A DNA stretch of 64,000 nt from Xanthomonas sp. F10 (lineage in GTDB: Bacteria > Pseudomonadota > Gammaproteobacteria > Xanthomonadales > Xanthomonadaceae). Position 1 is the first letter of the stretch; each line of letters begins with the position of its first letter. The stretch spans positions 372,001 to 436,000 of the forward strand of contig NZ_JACHNP010000002.1 in assembly GCF_014206815.1 (NCBI RefSeq). Direction: 5' to 3'. Below, piece after piece: positions 18,541 through 28,162 of this stretch. The notes under the pieces are model-generated. The model did not search any database. It worked only from the letters and a program-made list of their open reading frames with translations, and had not been told where the DNA came from. Made by a program: the position numbers and the translations under genes.

Positions 18541-18606
18541 GTAGGAGCGGCTTCAGCCGCGACGGGCATTCCCGGTAACGCGGGTCGCGGCTGAAGCCGC
18601 TCCTAC
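18541..18606. repeat. REP-like GTAG inverted pair
   Basis: Left unit 18541-18563 and right unit 18584-18606 around a 20-base centre (CGGGCATTCCCGGTAACGCG-like), between ptrB and the DUF454 gene. Confidence 0.92.
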
Positions 18607-18671
18607 GAAGGGCGGATCGCGTGTGTCTCGCGCGAGGGCCGGCCGTGGTGCTGATGGTCTGGTCACTCCCT

Positions 18672-18750
18672 GTGGGAGGGACTTCAGTCCCGACTGCAAT
18701 GAGTCGGACACGCCAATGGCTGCGCTCGTCGCGGCTGAAGCGGCTCCCAC
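18672..18750. repeat. Hybrid REP pair (GTGG left, GCGG right)
   Basis: The left unit (18672-18694) is of the variant starting GTGGGAGGGACTTCAG, while the right unit (18728-18750) has the GCGGC core of the main family with a CCCAC end. The arms pair imperfectly, so this looks like a recombinant between two sub-families. Confidence 0.75.
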
Positions 18751-18831
18751 AGCCGCTGCCGCACGGCCACCGCGGTCGCCTCGGCAGGCGGTCGATGCCT
18801 GCCCACGCCGGCGCGGGCTTATCATGGCCCG

Positions 18832-19212
18832 ATGCGTCCGAACTCCCGTTTCCGCTGGGCCTGGTGGCTGCTGGCCTATGCCAGCCTGGCGACCGGCATC
18901 GTCGGCATCTTCGTGCCGGGCTTGCCGACCACGGTGTTCGTGCTGATCGCCGCCTATGCCGCTGCGCGCGGTTCGCCGCGGCTGCGCCGGCGCCTGCTGC
19001 GCGATCCGCGTTTCGGCCGCAGCATCCGCGACTGGGAACGGCATGGCGCAGTCAGCCGCCGCGGCAAGTGGATGGCGACGCTGACCATGGCCGCGTGCGC
19101 GCTGGTGCTGCTGCTGTTCGTGCACCGGCCTTGGGTGCAGACGCTGGCGATCGGCTGCATGAGCGTGGTGGCGCTGTGGTTGTGGTGGCGGCCGGAACCG
19201 CCGCGCGAATGA
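18832..19212 (+). CDS. DUF454 (YbaN-like) inner-membrane protein
   Basis: A 126-residue membrane protein of the DUF454/YbaN family. It has a first hydrophobic segment (WWLLAYASLATGIVGIFVPG) followed by the diagnostic LPTTVFVLIAAYAAARGSPR, a charged cytoplasmic loop (DPRFGRSIRDWERHGAVSRR) and two further hydrophobic segments. The family's function is unknown. It sits alone between the REP-rich gap and lptM. Confidence 0.9.
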   Translation: MRPNSRFRWAWWLLAYASLATGIVGIFVPGLPTTVFVLIAAYAAARGSPRLRRRLLRDPRFGRSIRDWERHGAVSRRGKWMATLTMAACALVLLLFVHRPWVQTLAIGCMSVVALWLWWRPEPPRE

Positions 19213-19273
19213 GCGCGGCGCGGCCTGCGACCGCGGCACGGCCGGTTCATGCCGGTGTGGCTATACTCGGCGC

Positions 19274-19525
19274 ATGAGCACATCGTCTTCTTCTTCGATC
19301 CGTCTCGTCCTCCCCGCCGTTGCGCTGCTGGCCCTGGCCGGCTGCGGCAACAAGGGGCCGCTGGTGATGCCGCAGAAGCCGGTGCCGGTGGAAGCCGCGC
19401 CCGCCACGCCCGCGCCCGACGCGACGCCGCCGGCGACCACCGATCCTGCCGGGCAGGCGCAACCGGTGGACGGGCAGCGCCCGCCGTCCAACGACACCAC
19501 CATGCCCACCAATGGGAATGAGTGA
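19274..19525 (+). CDS. lptM: LptM/YifL-type small lipoprotein
   Basis: An 83-residue lipoprotein with lipobox LALAGC followed at once by GNKGPLVMP, the signature of LptM (formerly YifL), which helps LptD mature in the outer membrane. The rest is a Pro/Ala/Thr-rich tail. It overlaps the start of dapF by 14 bases, the usual gammaproteobacterial arrangement, and probably opens the dapF operon. Confidence 0.9.
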   Translation: MSTSSSSSIRLVLPAVALLALAGCGNKGPLVMPQKPVPVEAAPATPAPDATPPATTDPAGQAQPVDGQRPPSNDTTMPTNGNE

Positions 19526-20375
19526 GGCCCGCCGCGACGCGCGCCTGCGTTTCAGCAAGATGCAGGGCGCGGGCAACGATTTCGTGGTGCTCGACCTGCG
19601 CGACGGCACCCCGCCGCCGGACGCCGCACTGGCCATGCGTCTGGCCGACCGCCACTTCGGCGTCGGCTGCGACCAGATCCTGACCATCGAAGCCCCGCAC
19701 GCCGCCGACGCGGTGGCCAGCTACCGCATCTGGAACACCGACGGCAGTGCCGCCGGGCAGTGCGGCAACGGCGCGCGCTGTATCGCCGCCTGGCTGGTGC
19801 GCGACGGCAGCGCGCCGGCCGCGGACGATTTCGTCATCGAAAGCCCTGCCGGCAGTCACCACATCACCCGCGGCGCCGACGGCGCGTTCGCGGTGGCGAT
19901 GGGCGTGCCGCGCTTCGCGCCGGAGGACGTGCCGCTGGTCGGCTTCCCGCGCGCGCGCGAGGAGTACGTGCTGCCGCTGCAGGGCGGCAGCGTGCGCTTC
20001 GGCGCGGTGTCGATGGGCAACCCGCACGCGGTGCTGGAAGTGGGCCTGGTCGATGCGGCGCCGGTGGACCGCCTGGGCCCGTTGCTGCAGCAGCACGCCT
20101 CGTTCCCGGATTCGGTGAACGTCGGCTTCGTGCAGGTGATCGACCGCGGCCACCTGCGTCTGCGCGTGTACGAGCGCGGGGTCGGCGAGACCCTGGCCTG
20201 CGGCAGCGGCGCCTGCGCGGCGGCCGCAGTGATGATGCAGCGCGGCCGGGTGGAGCGCGACGTGCGCGTCAGTCTGCCCGGCGGCGAGCTGCGCGTGCAG
20301 TGGCCGGACGACACCGCACCGGTGGTGATGTCCGGGCCGGCGACCTTCGTCTTCGATGGAGAGTGGATCCGATGA
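19512..20375 (+). CDS. dapF: Diaminopimelate epimerase
   Basis: DapF interconverts LL- and meso-diaminopimelate for lysine and peptidoglycan synthesis. The 287-residue protein has both catalytic cysteines: Cys84 in GQCGNGARC and Cys230 in [24 protein letters not shown] opens the first domain. ATG 19512 or 19518 could be the start. The stop overlaps the DUF484 start as ATGA, indicating translation coupling in a lptM-dapF-DUF484-xerC operon. Confidence 0.97.
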   Translation: MGMSEARRDARLRFSKMQGAGNDFVVLDLRDGTPPPDAALAMRLADRHFGVGCDQILTIEAPHAADAVASYRIWNTDGSAAGQCGNGARCIAAWLVRDGSAPAADDFVIESPAGSHHITRGADGAFAVAMGVPRFAPEDVPLVGFPRAREEYVLPLQGGSVRFGAVSMGNPHAVLEVGLVDAAPVDRLGPLLQQHASFPDSVNVGFVQVIDRGHLRLRVYERGVGETLACGSGACAAAAVMMQRGRVERDVRVSLPGGELRVQWPDDTAPVVMSGPATFVFDGEWIR

Positions 20376-21037
20376 GCGACAGCCAGGACAAGCTCGGTGC
20401 GCACGAGGTGGCCGCGTGGCTGCGGCGCCATCCCGGCTTCCTCAAGCAGTTTCCCGATCTGGCGCTGACCCTGGTGGTGCCGCGCGACGACGGCCCCACC
20501 GCGTCGCTGGCCAGCTACCAGCTGGAAGTGCTGCGCGACAAGAACCGCGAACTGTCGCGGCGGCTGGCCGATCTGGCCGCCAACGCGCAGGTCAACGAAC
20601 GGCTGGCGGTGCGCACCCACCAGTTGACCCTGGCGCTGATGCGCCAGCGCAGCGCCGCCGACAGCGTGCGCGCCATGGCCGCCTCGCTGCAGGAGGATTT
20701 CCAGGGCGACCTGGTCAGCATCGTGCTGCTGCAGCCCTTGCCCGGCCTGGAGCAGGCGCCGTGGCTGCAGGTGCTGGCGGCGGACGATCCGCGGCTGGCG
20801 CCGTTCCGCGATTGCCTGAAGGACGGCGAGCCGATCTGCGGCCGCCTGCAACCGGAAAAGCAGGCGCTGCTGTACGGCGAGCGCGTGGACGAGGTGCAAT
20901 CCACCGCGCTGCTGCCGCTGCCCGGCCTGGGCCTGATCGCGGTCGGCAGCCGCGACCCGAACCGTTTCTATCCCGGCATGGGCACCTTGTTCCTGCGCAT
21001 GATGGGCGAGGCGCTGGCGGTGGCGTTGCAGCGATGA
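20372..21037 (+). CDS. DUF484 family protein
   Basis: A 221-residue cytoplasmic protein of the DUF484 family, which has a GAF-like fold and is typically encoded between dapF and xerC. Features are [20 protein letters not shown] near the start, a coiled-coil segment ([15 protein letters not shown]), and the GAF-like core ending [20 protein letters not shown]. Its role is unknown. The stop overlaps the xerC start (ATGA). Confidence 0.92.
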   Translation: MSDSQDKLGAHEVAAWLRRHPGFLKQFPDLALTLVVPRDDGPTASLASYQLEVLRDKNRELSRRLADLAANAQVNERLAVRTHQLTLALMRQRSAADSVRAMAASLQEDFQGDLVSIVLLQPLPGLEQAPWLQVLAADDPRLAPFRDCLKDGEPICGRLQPEKQALLYGERVDEVQSTALLPLPGLGLIAVGSRDPNRFYPGMGTLFLRMMGEALAVALQR

Positions 21038-22044
21038 GTGGGGCCGGGACTCGGGATCCGGGACCCGGGACTCGGGGAAAAGCCACGACCGGGACCGCCG
21101 TCCATGAGGCGGGGAAGGAGACTGCAGGCGCTGCGCACGCTGCCGCTTCTCCCGGGTCCCGGGTCCCGGGTCCCGAGTCCCGGTTCCTCGCCTACCTGCA
21201 GGTCGAGCGGCGCATGTCCGCGCATACCCTGGACGCGTATCGGCGCGACCTGGCGGCGCTGGCGGCGTGGGCGGCAGCCAATCTGCTGGGCGAGCCGGCC
21301 GCGCTCGATGCCGCGCAACTGCGCAACTTCATTGCCGCCGAGCACCGCCGCGGGCTGTCGCCCAAGAGCCTGCAACGGCGTCTGTCGGCGTGCCGCAGCT
21401 TCTACGCCTGGCTGCTCAAGCACGGTCACATTGCCACCAGCCCGGCCGCGGCATTGCGCGCGCCGAAGGCGCCGCGCAAGCTGCCGCAGGTGCTCGACGC
21501 GGACGAGGCGGTGCGCCTGGTCGAAGTGCCGACCGATGCGCCGCTGGGCCTGCGCGACCGCGCGCTGCTGGAGCTGTTCTATTCCTCGGGCCTGCGCCTG
21601 AGCGAGCTGTGCGCGCTGCGCTGGCGCGATCTGGATTTCGTCGCCGGCATGGTCAGTGTGCTGGGCAAGGGCAACAAGCAGCGGCTGGTGCCCGTCGGTT
21701 CGCATGCGCGAAAGGCCTTGCTGGAATGGCGCGAGGAAAGCCGGGGCGAAGCCGCCGCGCCGGTGTTCCCTGGGCGCGGCGGGGCGCCGATCGGCGCGCG
21801 CGCGGTGCAGATCCGGATCAAGCAACTGGCCGGGCGCCAGGGCCTGTTCAAGCACGTGCACCCGCACATGCTGCGGCACAGTTTCGCCAGCCACATCCTG
21901 GAATCCTCCGGCGATTTGCGCGGCGTGCAGGAACTGCTCGGCCATGCCGACATCGCCACCACGCAGATCTACACCCACCTGGATTTCCAGCACCTGGCCA
22001 AGGTCTACGACGCGGCGCACCCGCGGGCCAAGCGCAAGTCCTGA
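21034..22044 (+). CDS. xerC: Tyrosine recombinase XerC with repeat-derived N-terminal insert
   Basis: XerC resolves chromosome dimers at dif together with XerD. All catalytic residues are present: Arg188, Lys212, His278, Arg281, His304 and Tyr313. The core starts at about residue 51 ([20 protein letters not shown]); the total of 336 residues is about 35-40 longer than usual. The extra residues 4-50 are encoded by a GC-rich inverted-repeat element (arms 21045-21075 and 21148-21183) and read [11 protein letters not shown] ... [12 protein letters not shown]. The ATG at 21034 overlaps the DUF484 stop as ATGA, so the element seems to have inserted in frame right after the start codon. Confidence 0.95.
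   Translation: MSGAGTRDPGPGTRGKATTGTAVHEAGKETAGAAHAAASPGSRVPGPESRFLAYLQVERRMSAHTLDAYRRDLAALAAWAAANLLGEPAALDAAQLRNFIAAEHRRGLSPKSLQRRLSACRSFYAWLLKHGHIATSPAAALRAPKAPRKLPQVLDADEAVRLVEVPTDAPLGLRDRALLELFYSSGLRLSELCALRWRDLDFVAGMVSVLGKGNKQRLVPVGSHARKALLEWREESRGEAAAPVFPGRGGAPIGARAVQIRIKQLAGRQGLFKHVHPHMLRHSFASHILESSGDLRGVQELLGHADIATTQIYTHLDFQHLAKVYDAAHPRAKRKS
21045..21183. repeat. GGGACTC-type inverted repeat element inside xerC
   Basis: The left arm repeats GGGACTCGGGATCCGGGACC-like units and is followed by GGAAAAGCC; the right arm repeats GGGTCCC units. It is the GC-rich form of the GGGATT-type element found between genes in this window, here fully open in the xerC reading frame. Confidence 0.8.
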
Positions 22045-22153
22045 GCGCCGCATCGCGGACGCACGGTTGCTAGCGCACCCGCGCTTGTTCTGGATCAAGG
22101 CGAGTCGGCAAAGGCGGGACGACACTGCCCTCCCACGTTGCGAGGGCTCACCG

Positions 22154-22384
22154 ATGGCCAAACCCTTTCCGCTGGCGCCGCGCCATCCCGAACGGTTGTG
22201 CTGGGGCTGCGACCGCTATTGCGCCGCGCATGATCTGGCCTGCGGGAACGGCGCCGGACGCACCCTGCACCCGATCGAGACCGAGGGCAAGGATTGGCAT
22301 CTTGCCTGGGGCATCTCTGCCGATCCGGCCCGGCCGGCGCACGCCCGGCTTGGCGACCACCGGTCTGCGACCGACGACGCTTGA
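22154..22384 (+). CDS. DUF3079 family small protein
   Basis: A 76-residue protein starting MAKPFPLAPRHPERLCWGCD and continuing RYCAAHDLACGNGAGRTLHP, which matches the DUF3079 family. The four cysteines (CWGC, C, C) suggest a small zinc- or metal-binding protein. The C-terminus beyond WHLAWGI is low complexity. It lies between xerC and hslV with short gaps. Function unknown. Confidence 0.8.
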   Translation: MAKPFPLAPRHPERLCWGCDRYCAAHDLACGNGAGRTLHPIETEGKDWHLAWGISADPARPAHARLGDHRSATDDA

Positions 22385-22432
22385 ACCGCGCGTCGCCAGC
22401 CCCCACACCTGAGTCATCGCTCCGGAGGCCGC

Positions 22433-22984
22433 ATGGATCCCAGTCAGAACCCCAATGTTTTCCACGCCACCACGATCCTGTCGGTGCGCCGCGATGGCCG
22501 CGTCGCCGTAGCCGGCGACGGCCAGGTGACCCTGGGCCACACCGTGATGAAGGGCAATGCGCGCAAGGTGCGCCGGCTCGGCCGCGAGGGCCAGGTGCTG
22601 GCGGGGTTCGCCGGCGCCGCCGCCGATGCGTTCACCCTGTTCGAGCTGTTCGAGGCCAAGCTGGAGAAGCACGGCCAGCTGACCCGCGCCGCCGTGGAAC
22701 TGGCCAAGGATTGGCGTACCGAACGCCGCCTCGGCAAGCTCGAGGCACTGCTGGCGGTGGCCGACAAGGAGACCTCGCTGATCATCAGCGGCACCGGCGA
22801 TGTGATCGAGCCGGAGGACGGCATCATCGCCATCGGCTCCGGCGGCTCCTACGCCCTGTCGGCGGCGCGTGCATTGCTCGGCCACACCACGCTGGACGCG
22901 CGCACCATCGCCGTCGAAGCGCTGAACATCGCCGGCGACATCTGCATCTACACCAATCGCAATGTGGTGGTCGAAGAGCTGTGA
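22433..22984 (+). CDS. hslV: ATP-dependent protease peptidase subunit HslV
   Basis: HslV (ClpQ) is the threonine peptidase of the HslVU protease. The 183-residue precursor has [20 protein letters not shown] near residue 10; processing exposes the catalytic Thr of [24 protein letters not shown] and the Gly-rich [12 protein letters not shown] are family features. It is followed by hslU after a 99-base gap occupied by a repeat element. Confidence 0.97.
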   Translation: MDPSQNPNVFHATTILSVRRDGRVAVAGDGQVTLGHTVMKGNARKVRRLGREGQVLAGFAGAAADAFTLFELFEAKLEKHGQLTRAAVELAKDWRTERRLGKLEALLAVADKETSLIISGTGDVIEPEDGIIAIGSGGSYALSAARALLGHTTLDARTIAVEALNIAGDICIYTNRNVVVEEL

Positions 22985-23101
22985 TTCGGGAGTCGGGATC
23001 GGGGATTCGCAAAAGCGCTCCTCTCCCTGCACCGGACCTGCATCGATCGTTCCTCCTCCGCTCTTACGAATCCCGAATCCCCAATGCCAAATCCCGATAC
23101 C
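22983..23101. repeat. GGGATT-type inverted repeat between hslV and hslU
   Basis: The left arm (22983-23006) contains CGGGAGTCGGGATCGGGGAT followed by CGCAAAAGCG. The right arm (23067-23101) contains CGAATCCCGAATCCCCAATG and CAAATCCCGATAC. The right arm runs over the hslU start codon at 23084, so the apparent first six codons of hslU come from the repeat. Confidence 0.8.
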
Positions 23102-24451
23102 TCCACCATGACCCCGCGTGAGATCGTGCAGGAGCTGGACCGTCACATCGTCGGCCAGCACGAGGCCAAGCGCGCGGTGGCGATCGCGCTGCGCAACCGC
23201 TGGCGGCGCATGCAGTTGCCCGACGCCTTGCGCAACGAGGTGATGCCGAAGAACATCCTGATGATCGGCCCCACCGGCGTCGGCAAGACCGAGATCGCGC
23301 GGCGCCTGGCGACGCTGGCCAATGCGCCCTTCGTCAAGGTCGAGGCGACCCGCTTCACCGAGGTCGGCTATGTCGGCAAGGACGTGGAGCAGATCGTGCG
23401 CGATCTGGCCGACACTGCGGTCAAGCTGTACCGCGAGCAGGCCAAGACCCGCGTGCGCACCCAGGCCGAAGAGCGTGCCGAGGACCGTATCCTCGATGCG
23501 CTGCTGCCGCGGCGCAGCGCCGGCATCGGTTTCGATCCGGAAGCCGCGCGCAACGAGCCGTCGGCGCAGGACAGCGACACCCGCAGCAAGTTCCGGCGCA
23601 TGCTGCGCGCCGGCGAACTGGACGAGCGCGAGATCGAGCTGGACGTGGCGGTCAACGTCAGCATGGACATCATGACCCCGCCGGGCATGGAGGAAATGGG
23701 CCAGCAGTTGCGGCAGATGTTCTCCAACCTGGGCGGCGGCAAGTCGCAGTCGCGCAAGCTGACCATCAAGGCGGCGCGGCCGCTGCTGATCGAGGAAGAG
23801 GCCGGCAAGCTGGTCAACGAGGACGACGTGCGCGCCGCGGCGATCGAGGCCTGCGAACAGCACGGCATCGTGTTCATCGACGAGATCGACAAGGTGGCCA
23901 AGCGCAGCGAGGCCGGCGCCACCGGCGGCGACGTCTCCCGCGAGGGCGTGCAGCGCGATCTGCTGCCGCTGGTGGAAGGCTCCAACGTCAGCACCAAGTA
24001 CGGCACGGTCAAGACCGACCACATCCTGTTCATCGCCTCCGGCGCGTTCCACCTGGCCAAGCCCAGCGACCTGATCCCTGAACTGCAGGGCCGCTTCCCG
24101 ATCCGGGTGGAGCTGTCGGCGCTGTCGAAGGACGACTTCATCCGCATCCTCACCGAGCCGAAGGCGGCGCTGACCAAGCAGTACGAAGCGCTGTTGCTGA
24201 CCGAGGGCGTGAGCCTGCGCTTCACCGACGACGCCATCGCGCGCCTGGCGGAGATCGCGTTCCTGGTCAACGAGCGCCAGGAGAACATTGGTGCGCGGCG
24301 CCTGCACACCGTGCTCGAGCGCCTGCTCGACACGCTGAGCTACGAGGCCCCGGACCGCGACGGGCAGAGCGTCACCGTCGACGCGGCCTACGTCGATGCG
24401 CACCTGGGCGAGCTGGTGCAGGATCCGGACCTGAGCCGTTACATCCTGTAA
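23084..24451 (+). CDS. hslU: HslU unfoldase/ATPase subunit
   Basis: HslU (ClpY) is the AAA+ ATPase that unfolds substrates for HslV. Features: [20 protein letters not shown], Walker [15 protein letters not shown], pore motif GYVGKD, the I-domain, Walker [10 protein letters not shown] and the sensor/arginine region, ending in the HslV-activating C-terminus DLSRYIL. Total 455 residues. The annotated-type start [20 protein letters not shown] places the first codons in a repeat arm; ATG 23108 (MTPREIV) is a sound alternative and matches the conserved part of the family. Confidence 0.97.
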   Translation: MPNPDTSTMTPREIVQELDRHIVGQHEAKRAVAIALRNRWRRMQLPDALRNEVMPKNILMIGPTGVGKTEIARRLATLANAPFVKVEATRFTEVGYVGKDVEQIVRDLADTAVKLYREQAKTRVRTQAEERAEDRILDALLPRRSAGIGFDPEAARNEPSAQDSDTRSKFRRMLRAGELDEREIELDVAVNVSMDIMTPPGMEEMGQQLRQMFSNLGGGKSQSRKLTIKAARPLLIEEEAGKLVNEDDVRAAAIEACEQHGIVFIDEIDKVAKRSEAGATGGDVSREGVQRDLLPLVEGSNVSTKYGTVKTDHILFIASGAFHLAKPSDLIPELQGRFPIRVELSALSKDDFIRILTEPKAALTKQYEALLLTEGVSLRFTDDAIARLAEIAFLVNERQENIGARRLHTVLERLLDTLSYEAPDRDGQSVTVDAAYVDAHLGELVQDPDLSRYIL

Positions 24452-24465
24452 GGTCCGGCGCGATC

Positions 24466-24502
24466 CACAGCGGCAGGCGCGTTGCCCGCGCCTGCCGCTG
24501 TG
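24466..24502 (+). terminator. Hairpin downstream of hslU
   Basis: A 16-base-pair stem (CACAGCGGCAGGCGCG with its complement) around a 5-base loop begins 14 bases after the hslU stop. There is no clear T-run, so it may be a terminator or an RNA-stabilising stem. Confidence 0.6.
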
Positions 24503-24540
24503 CACCTGAAAACGTATGTCGTGCCTGCGTCGCGCGCGTC

Positions 24541-24606
24541 GTAGGAGCGGCTTCAGCCGCGACCGGGTCTCCCGGTAACGCCCCGTCGCGGCTGAGCCGC
24601 TCCTAC
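24541..24606. repeat. REP-like GTAG inverted pair
   Basis: Left unit 24541-24563; right unit 24585-24606 lacks one base of the core (GGCTGAGCC). The centre is CGGGTCTCCCGGTAACGCCC. Confidence 0.9.
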
Positions 24607-24689
24607 AAGAGTTACGTGCCGCAGCCATTGCGCTTGCGGGCCCGCCTAGTCGATGCATGGATACGCGCGCCGAAGATGGTATTGCTGTC

Positions 24690-24757
24690 GTAGGAGCGGC
24701 TTCAGCCGCGACCAGGCCTTCCCGGTGACGCCTCGTCGCGGCTGAAGCCGCTCCTAC
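24690..24757. repeat. REP-like GTAG inverted pair
   Basis: Left unit 24690-24712 and right unit 24735-24757 with a centre closely related to that of the pair at 24541, suggesting the two-arm element, not the single unit, is what is copied. Confidence 0.92.
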
Positions 24758-24830
24758 AACAGGCGGCTCCGCCGTGGGCACGCCGCAAAAACCGCACAGC
24801 GTGCGTCACCCGCCCGCACCCGGCGCGAAC

Positions 24831-26195
24831 TCAATACAGCGGCGTGCCCGCCTTGTACGCGGCCACGAACGACTGCCAGTCCAGTTGCACCTGCGCGGCG
24901 TAGTCGAACGCGAACTGGCGCAGTTCCGATTTCAGGCCGCTCTTGCTGGTGACCGCCTGGTCGATCTGCTTGTCGATGCTGTAGGGCACCACGTTCGGGT
25001 CGTAGTCCTGGTCGGACAGCGCGTGCGCCGAGGCCAGGGCCTGGCCCAGGTAGGTCGCGGCGGTGGCGAGCTTGCCGGCGCTGTCCAGCGTGGTCGGGTC
25101 CAGGTCCTGCTGGAACGGCGACTTCTCATGCACGTAGAACGGGGTGCCGTTGATGCTGGCGTAGCCGACCAGCACGTCGGCGTCGATGGTCTGCGCCTTG
25201 GCGGTGCGCGCGACCCGCGCGCCCTCGTTGTTGTCGTAGCTGGAGGCCGGCATCTGCGACGGCGCCGCCACCGCCACCACGCTGGCCGCTTCCTGCTTCC
25301 ATTCCAGGATCACGTCGTCGCTGGTCGACGCACTCGGGCCTTCGATCAGCACGTACAGGCGCAGCCGGCCGAGGCTGCCGGTGCCAGAGCCCAGCTTCTG
25401 GTGCACGTCCTTGATGGTGTAGTAGCTGGACGCATAGCGCTTGGACGCAGCGATCGAGCCGAGGTAGCCGTTCATCGCCGCGGCCACCGCCGAGGCGGTG
25501 TTGGCGTCCACCGCGACCAGGTTGTCCAGGTCCTGGAACTGACGCTTGCCGCCGTTGACCACGGTGTACTTGGACAGCAGGCTGCTGCGACTCTTGCCGT
25601 CGGCGCTGTCGATGATCTTGGCTACCGCACCGCTGGTGTTGCGCTTGCTCAGCTGGAAGCTCGCTTCGGCGTCGCTGCCGCGGAAATCGGCGATCTTGTC
25701 CAGGTAGGCGCCGACCATGGTGTCGATGGCGTCGCCGATGTCGCTGTCGGACAGGCCGTTGTCGCGGCCGGCCAGGACCATGCTCGCGGCCAGCCGGCGC
25801 AGGTCCCACACGTACTGGCCGAGGTGGCCCTCGTCGAAGTCGGCGACCTTGAACACCGCCTTGCCGCTGCTGTCGCGCGCCGCATCGAAGTTGCCGAGGT
25901 GGGTGTCGCCGCCGAGCCAGGTGTAGCCGGTCTGCGGCGAGGTCCACAGCGAGCCCGGCAGGGTTTTCATGTCCTGGTAGAAGATGTGGTCGGTGCCGCG
26001 GTAGAAGGCGTAGGCGCTCGTGGCCATGGTCGCCATCTTGGTGTCCAGCTCGGTCTGCTGCGCGGCGTAGGGATGGTTGTAGTCGTGGATCTGCTGCACC
26101 ACCCAGGCGTCGCGCTTGCTCGCCGCCGTCGCGCATCCGGCGCATGCGGCAAGGGTCAGACCGATCAGCAGCAACGGCGGCAGGCGGGTGGACAT
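24831..26195 (-). CDS. DUF2252 family exported protein
   Basis: A 454-residue protein of the DUF2252 family, distantly related to kinase-like folds. It has a signal peptide with a possible lipobox (LAACAGC) in the first 21 residues. Conserved blocks are FYRGTDHIFYQDM, WLGGDTHLGNFDAAR, VADFDEGHLGQYVWDLRRLA and YVLIEGPS. GDxHxxNF and DFD-type motifs echo aminoglycoside/choline kinase-like enzymes, but no activity is established. ATG 26195 is chosen because the signal peptide begins there. It is separated from the DUF1624 gene by about 80 bases on the same strand. Confidence 0.88.
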   Translation of the reverse strand: MSTRLPPLLLIGLTLAACAGCATAASKRDAWVVQQIHDYNHPYAAQQTELDTKMATMATSAYAFYRGTDHIFYQDMKTLPGSLWTSPQTGYTWLGGDTHLGNFDAARDSSGKAVFKVADFDEGHLGQYVWDLRRLAASMVLAGRDNGLSDSDIGDAIDTMVGAYLDKIADFRGSDAEASFQLSKRNTSGAVAKIIDSADGKSRSSLLSKYTVVNGGKRQFQDLDNLVAVDANTASAVAAAMNGYLGSIAASKRYASSYYTIKDVHQKLGSGTGSLGRLRLYVLIEGPSASTSDDVILEWKQEAASVVAVAAPSQMPASSYDNNEGARVARTAKAQTIDADVLVGYASINGTPFYVHEKSPFQQDLDPTTLDSAGKLATAATYLGQALASAHALSDQDYDPNVVPYSIDKQIDQAVTSKSGLKSELRQFAFDYAAQVQLDWQSFVAAYKAGTPLY

Positions 26196-26276
26196 CGCAG
26201 GTCTCCAGGCGCGGACGAAGGAAGCGGCAGTCGAGCACGCCGGCATTGCACGCAGATGAACCACCCCGGCCCGTCG

Positions 26277-27464
26277 CTAGAAGTAGCGCAGCCAGGCCAG
26301 GTCGCGGCGCCGCGCCTTCAGCCGCGCGAACGCGGCGGTGGGCCAGTACAGGGCCAGGCCCAGCAAGGCGGCGATCGCCCACAAGGCGGCCACGCTGTCC
26401 ACGCCGAACAGATCGCCCTGGTTGGCGCCCCACAGCGCCACCGCGGCCAGGTAGGCGAGCTTCAATACGTACAGGTGCAGCAGGTAAAAAAACATCGGCG
26501 CCGCGCCGATCGCCGCCAGCGGCGCCAGCGCGCGGGCCACGGTGGGGTGTTCGTACAGGCGCAGCAACAGCAGGCCCACGCCCAGGGTCAGCAGCAGGAA
26601 CTGCAGCGACGGTGGGTACTTGGTGACGTTGAAGAAGCTCATCGCGGTATGCGCGAGGTCGTCCTGCACCTGCCACGGCGCATCGCCGTAACCGTTGTGC
26701 CAGCGCAGCAAGTGGAACCCGGCCAGTGCGCCGAGTCCGCAGGCCAGCAGGCGCTGCTGGCGTTGCGTCGGATCGGTGGCGGCGCCGTACCAGGGGCCGG
26801 CGGCGTAGCCGAGCGCGATCACCCCGATCCACGGCAGCACCGGATAGGAGGTGCGCAGGCGCAGGTCACCCAGCTCCAGCCAGCGCCGGTCGTGCAGCAC
26901 CGCCCAGACGGCGGCCAGCGGGCCGTCGCCCTGGACCTGCACCTCGTCCAGCAGGTGGTGACCGGCGACCAGCGCCGCGCCCAGCAGCGCCAGCGCCGGT
27001 CGCGGCAGCCACAGCAGCGCGGCCAGCGCGAGCATGCTCAGGCCGATCGCCCAGATCACCTGCAGGTACAGCGCCTGCGGCGGAAAGGCGCCGCTCCAGG
27101 CCAGGTTGACCAGGGTCAGCTCCAGCACGATCAGGAACAGGCCGCGCTTGAGCAGGAAGCTGGCGGCCGCCGCGCGGCCGTCGGCCTGCCGCGCCGCGTA
27201 CAGCCAGGCCGACAGGCCGGTCAGGAACACGAAGACCGGCGCGCACAGGTGCGCCAGGGTGCGCGCGACGAACAGCGCCGGCGCCGTGCCCTCCACCTCC
27301 ATCGGGTCGCCGACCGGGTGATGCAGGTAGAAGGTCTCGCGCACGTGGTCGAGCAGCATCAGCAGCATCACCGTGCCGCGCAGCAGATCGATCGAGGCCA
27401 GCCGCGCGGCGGGCGTTGCGGGGACGGCGAGGGAGGTAGGTGAGGCGAGGGCAACAGACGGCAT
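26277..27464 (-). CDS. DUF1624 multi-pass membrane protein
   Basis: A 395-residue inner-membrane protein with about ten hydrophobic segments. RLASIDLLRGTVMLLMLLDH and VRETFYLHHPVGDP are typical of the DUF1624/heparan-alpha-glucosaminide N-acetyltransferase-like acyltransferase group; GxxHxLD-type and PxxPWIGVIALGYA motifs are also present. These proteins are thought to transfer acyl groups across the membrane to sugars, but the substrate here is unknown. Start ATG 27464 (MPSVALASPTS); an ATG at 27494 is also in frame. Confidence 0.88.
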   Translation of the reverse strand: MPSVALASPTSLAVPATPAARLASIDLLRGTVMLLMLLDHVRETFYLHHPVGDPMEVEGTAPALFVARTLAHLCAPVFVFLTGLSAWLYAARQADGRAAAASFLLKRGLFLIVLELTLVNLAWSGAFPPQALYLQVIWAIGLSMLALAALLWLPRPALALLGAALVAGHHLLDEVQVQGDGPLAAVWAVLHDRRWLELGDLRLRTSYPVLPWIGVIALGYAAGPWYGAATDPTQRQQRLLACGLGALAGFHLLRWHNGYGDAPWQVQDDLAHTAMSFFNVTKYPPSLQFLLLTLGVGLLLLRLYEHPTVARALAPLAAIGAAPMFFYLLHLYVLKLAYLAAVALWGANQGDLFGVDSVAALWAIAALLGLALYWPTAAFARLKARRRDLAWLRYF

Positions 27465-27706
27465 GCAGTGCGATCGGTATTGATTTTGAAACAATATAAC
27501 ACTCGAGTGGCAAGGCCACTCCCAGACGGCTGGCGCGGGGGCTCAGGCCATGGCGGCGCAGGGTTGCCGGCGCTGCGGCGGCAAGGTTCGGCGGGGCAAG
27601 TCGGCGCGCCGGATTGGCGTCGGTCGGCGTTGCCCGGTTTGGGCTGGTTGGTGCGGCGGCTGGCGACTTGCCTGGTGTGCCGAGCCCGACGCCCGCGGCG
27701 GGCCGC

Positions 27707-28162
27707 TCAGTCCTCGCCGATATCCTCGTTCCACACGTCCGGGTGGGCGGCGATGAAGCCGCCGAGCAGGTCGATGCACTCCTGGCTGTGCAGGTCGATG
27801 ACCTCCACGCCGCTCTCGCGCAGCCAGTCGATGCCGCCCTGGAAGGTCACCGATTCGCCGACCACCACCGTGCCGATGTTGAACTGCCGCACCAGGCCGC
27901 TGCAGTACCAGCACGGCGCCAGAGTGGTGACCATGATGGTGTCCTTGTAGCGGCGCTGGCGTCCGGCCTTGCGGAAGGCGTCGGTCTCGCCGTGCACGGA
28001 CGGGTCGCCCTCCTGCACGCGGCGGTTGTGGCCGCAGCCGAGCAGGCGGCCGTCGCGGTGGTACAGGGCGGCGCCGATCGGGATGCCGCCCTCGGCCAGG
28101 CCCTGGCGGGCTTCGGCGATGGCGGTGTCGAGCAGGGCGCGGTAGTCGGGCGTGGTCAGCAT
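27707..28162 (-). CDS. Cytosine/nucleoside deaminase (yeast FCY1-like)
   Basis: A 151-residue zinc-dependent deaminase. The zinc site is His57 and catalytic Glu59 (SVHGETDAF) with Cys84 and Cys87 (APCWYC). The overall layout, including GGIPIGAAL, the GHNRRVQEG segment and the C-terminal [11 protein letters not shown], matches yeast cytosine deaminase Fcy1 (which ends in a near-identical W-x-EDIGE), rather than the unrelated bacterial CodA. It would convert cytosine to uracil for pyrimidine salvage; related nucleosides are possible. It is divergent from ubiE. Confidence 0.9.
   Translation of the reverse strand: MLTTPDYRALLDTAIAEARQGLAEGGIPIGAALYHRDGRLLGCGHNRRVQEGDPSVHGETDAFRKAGRQRRYKDTIMVTTLAPCWYCSGLVRQFNIGTVVVGESVTFQGGIDWLRESGVEVIDLHSQECIDLLGGFIAAHPDVWNEDIGED

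Noticed and set aside
24774-27443. Long plus-strand open frame opposite the DUF2252 and DUF1624 genes
   Set aside because: Same shadow effect; composition is Val/Gln/His/Arg-rich and the minus-strand products are recognisable proteins.
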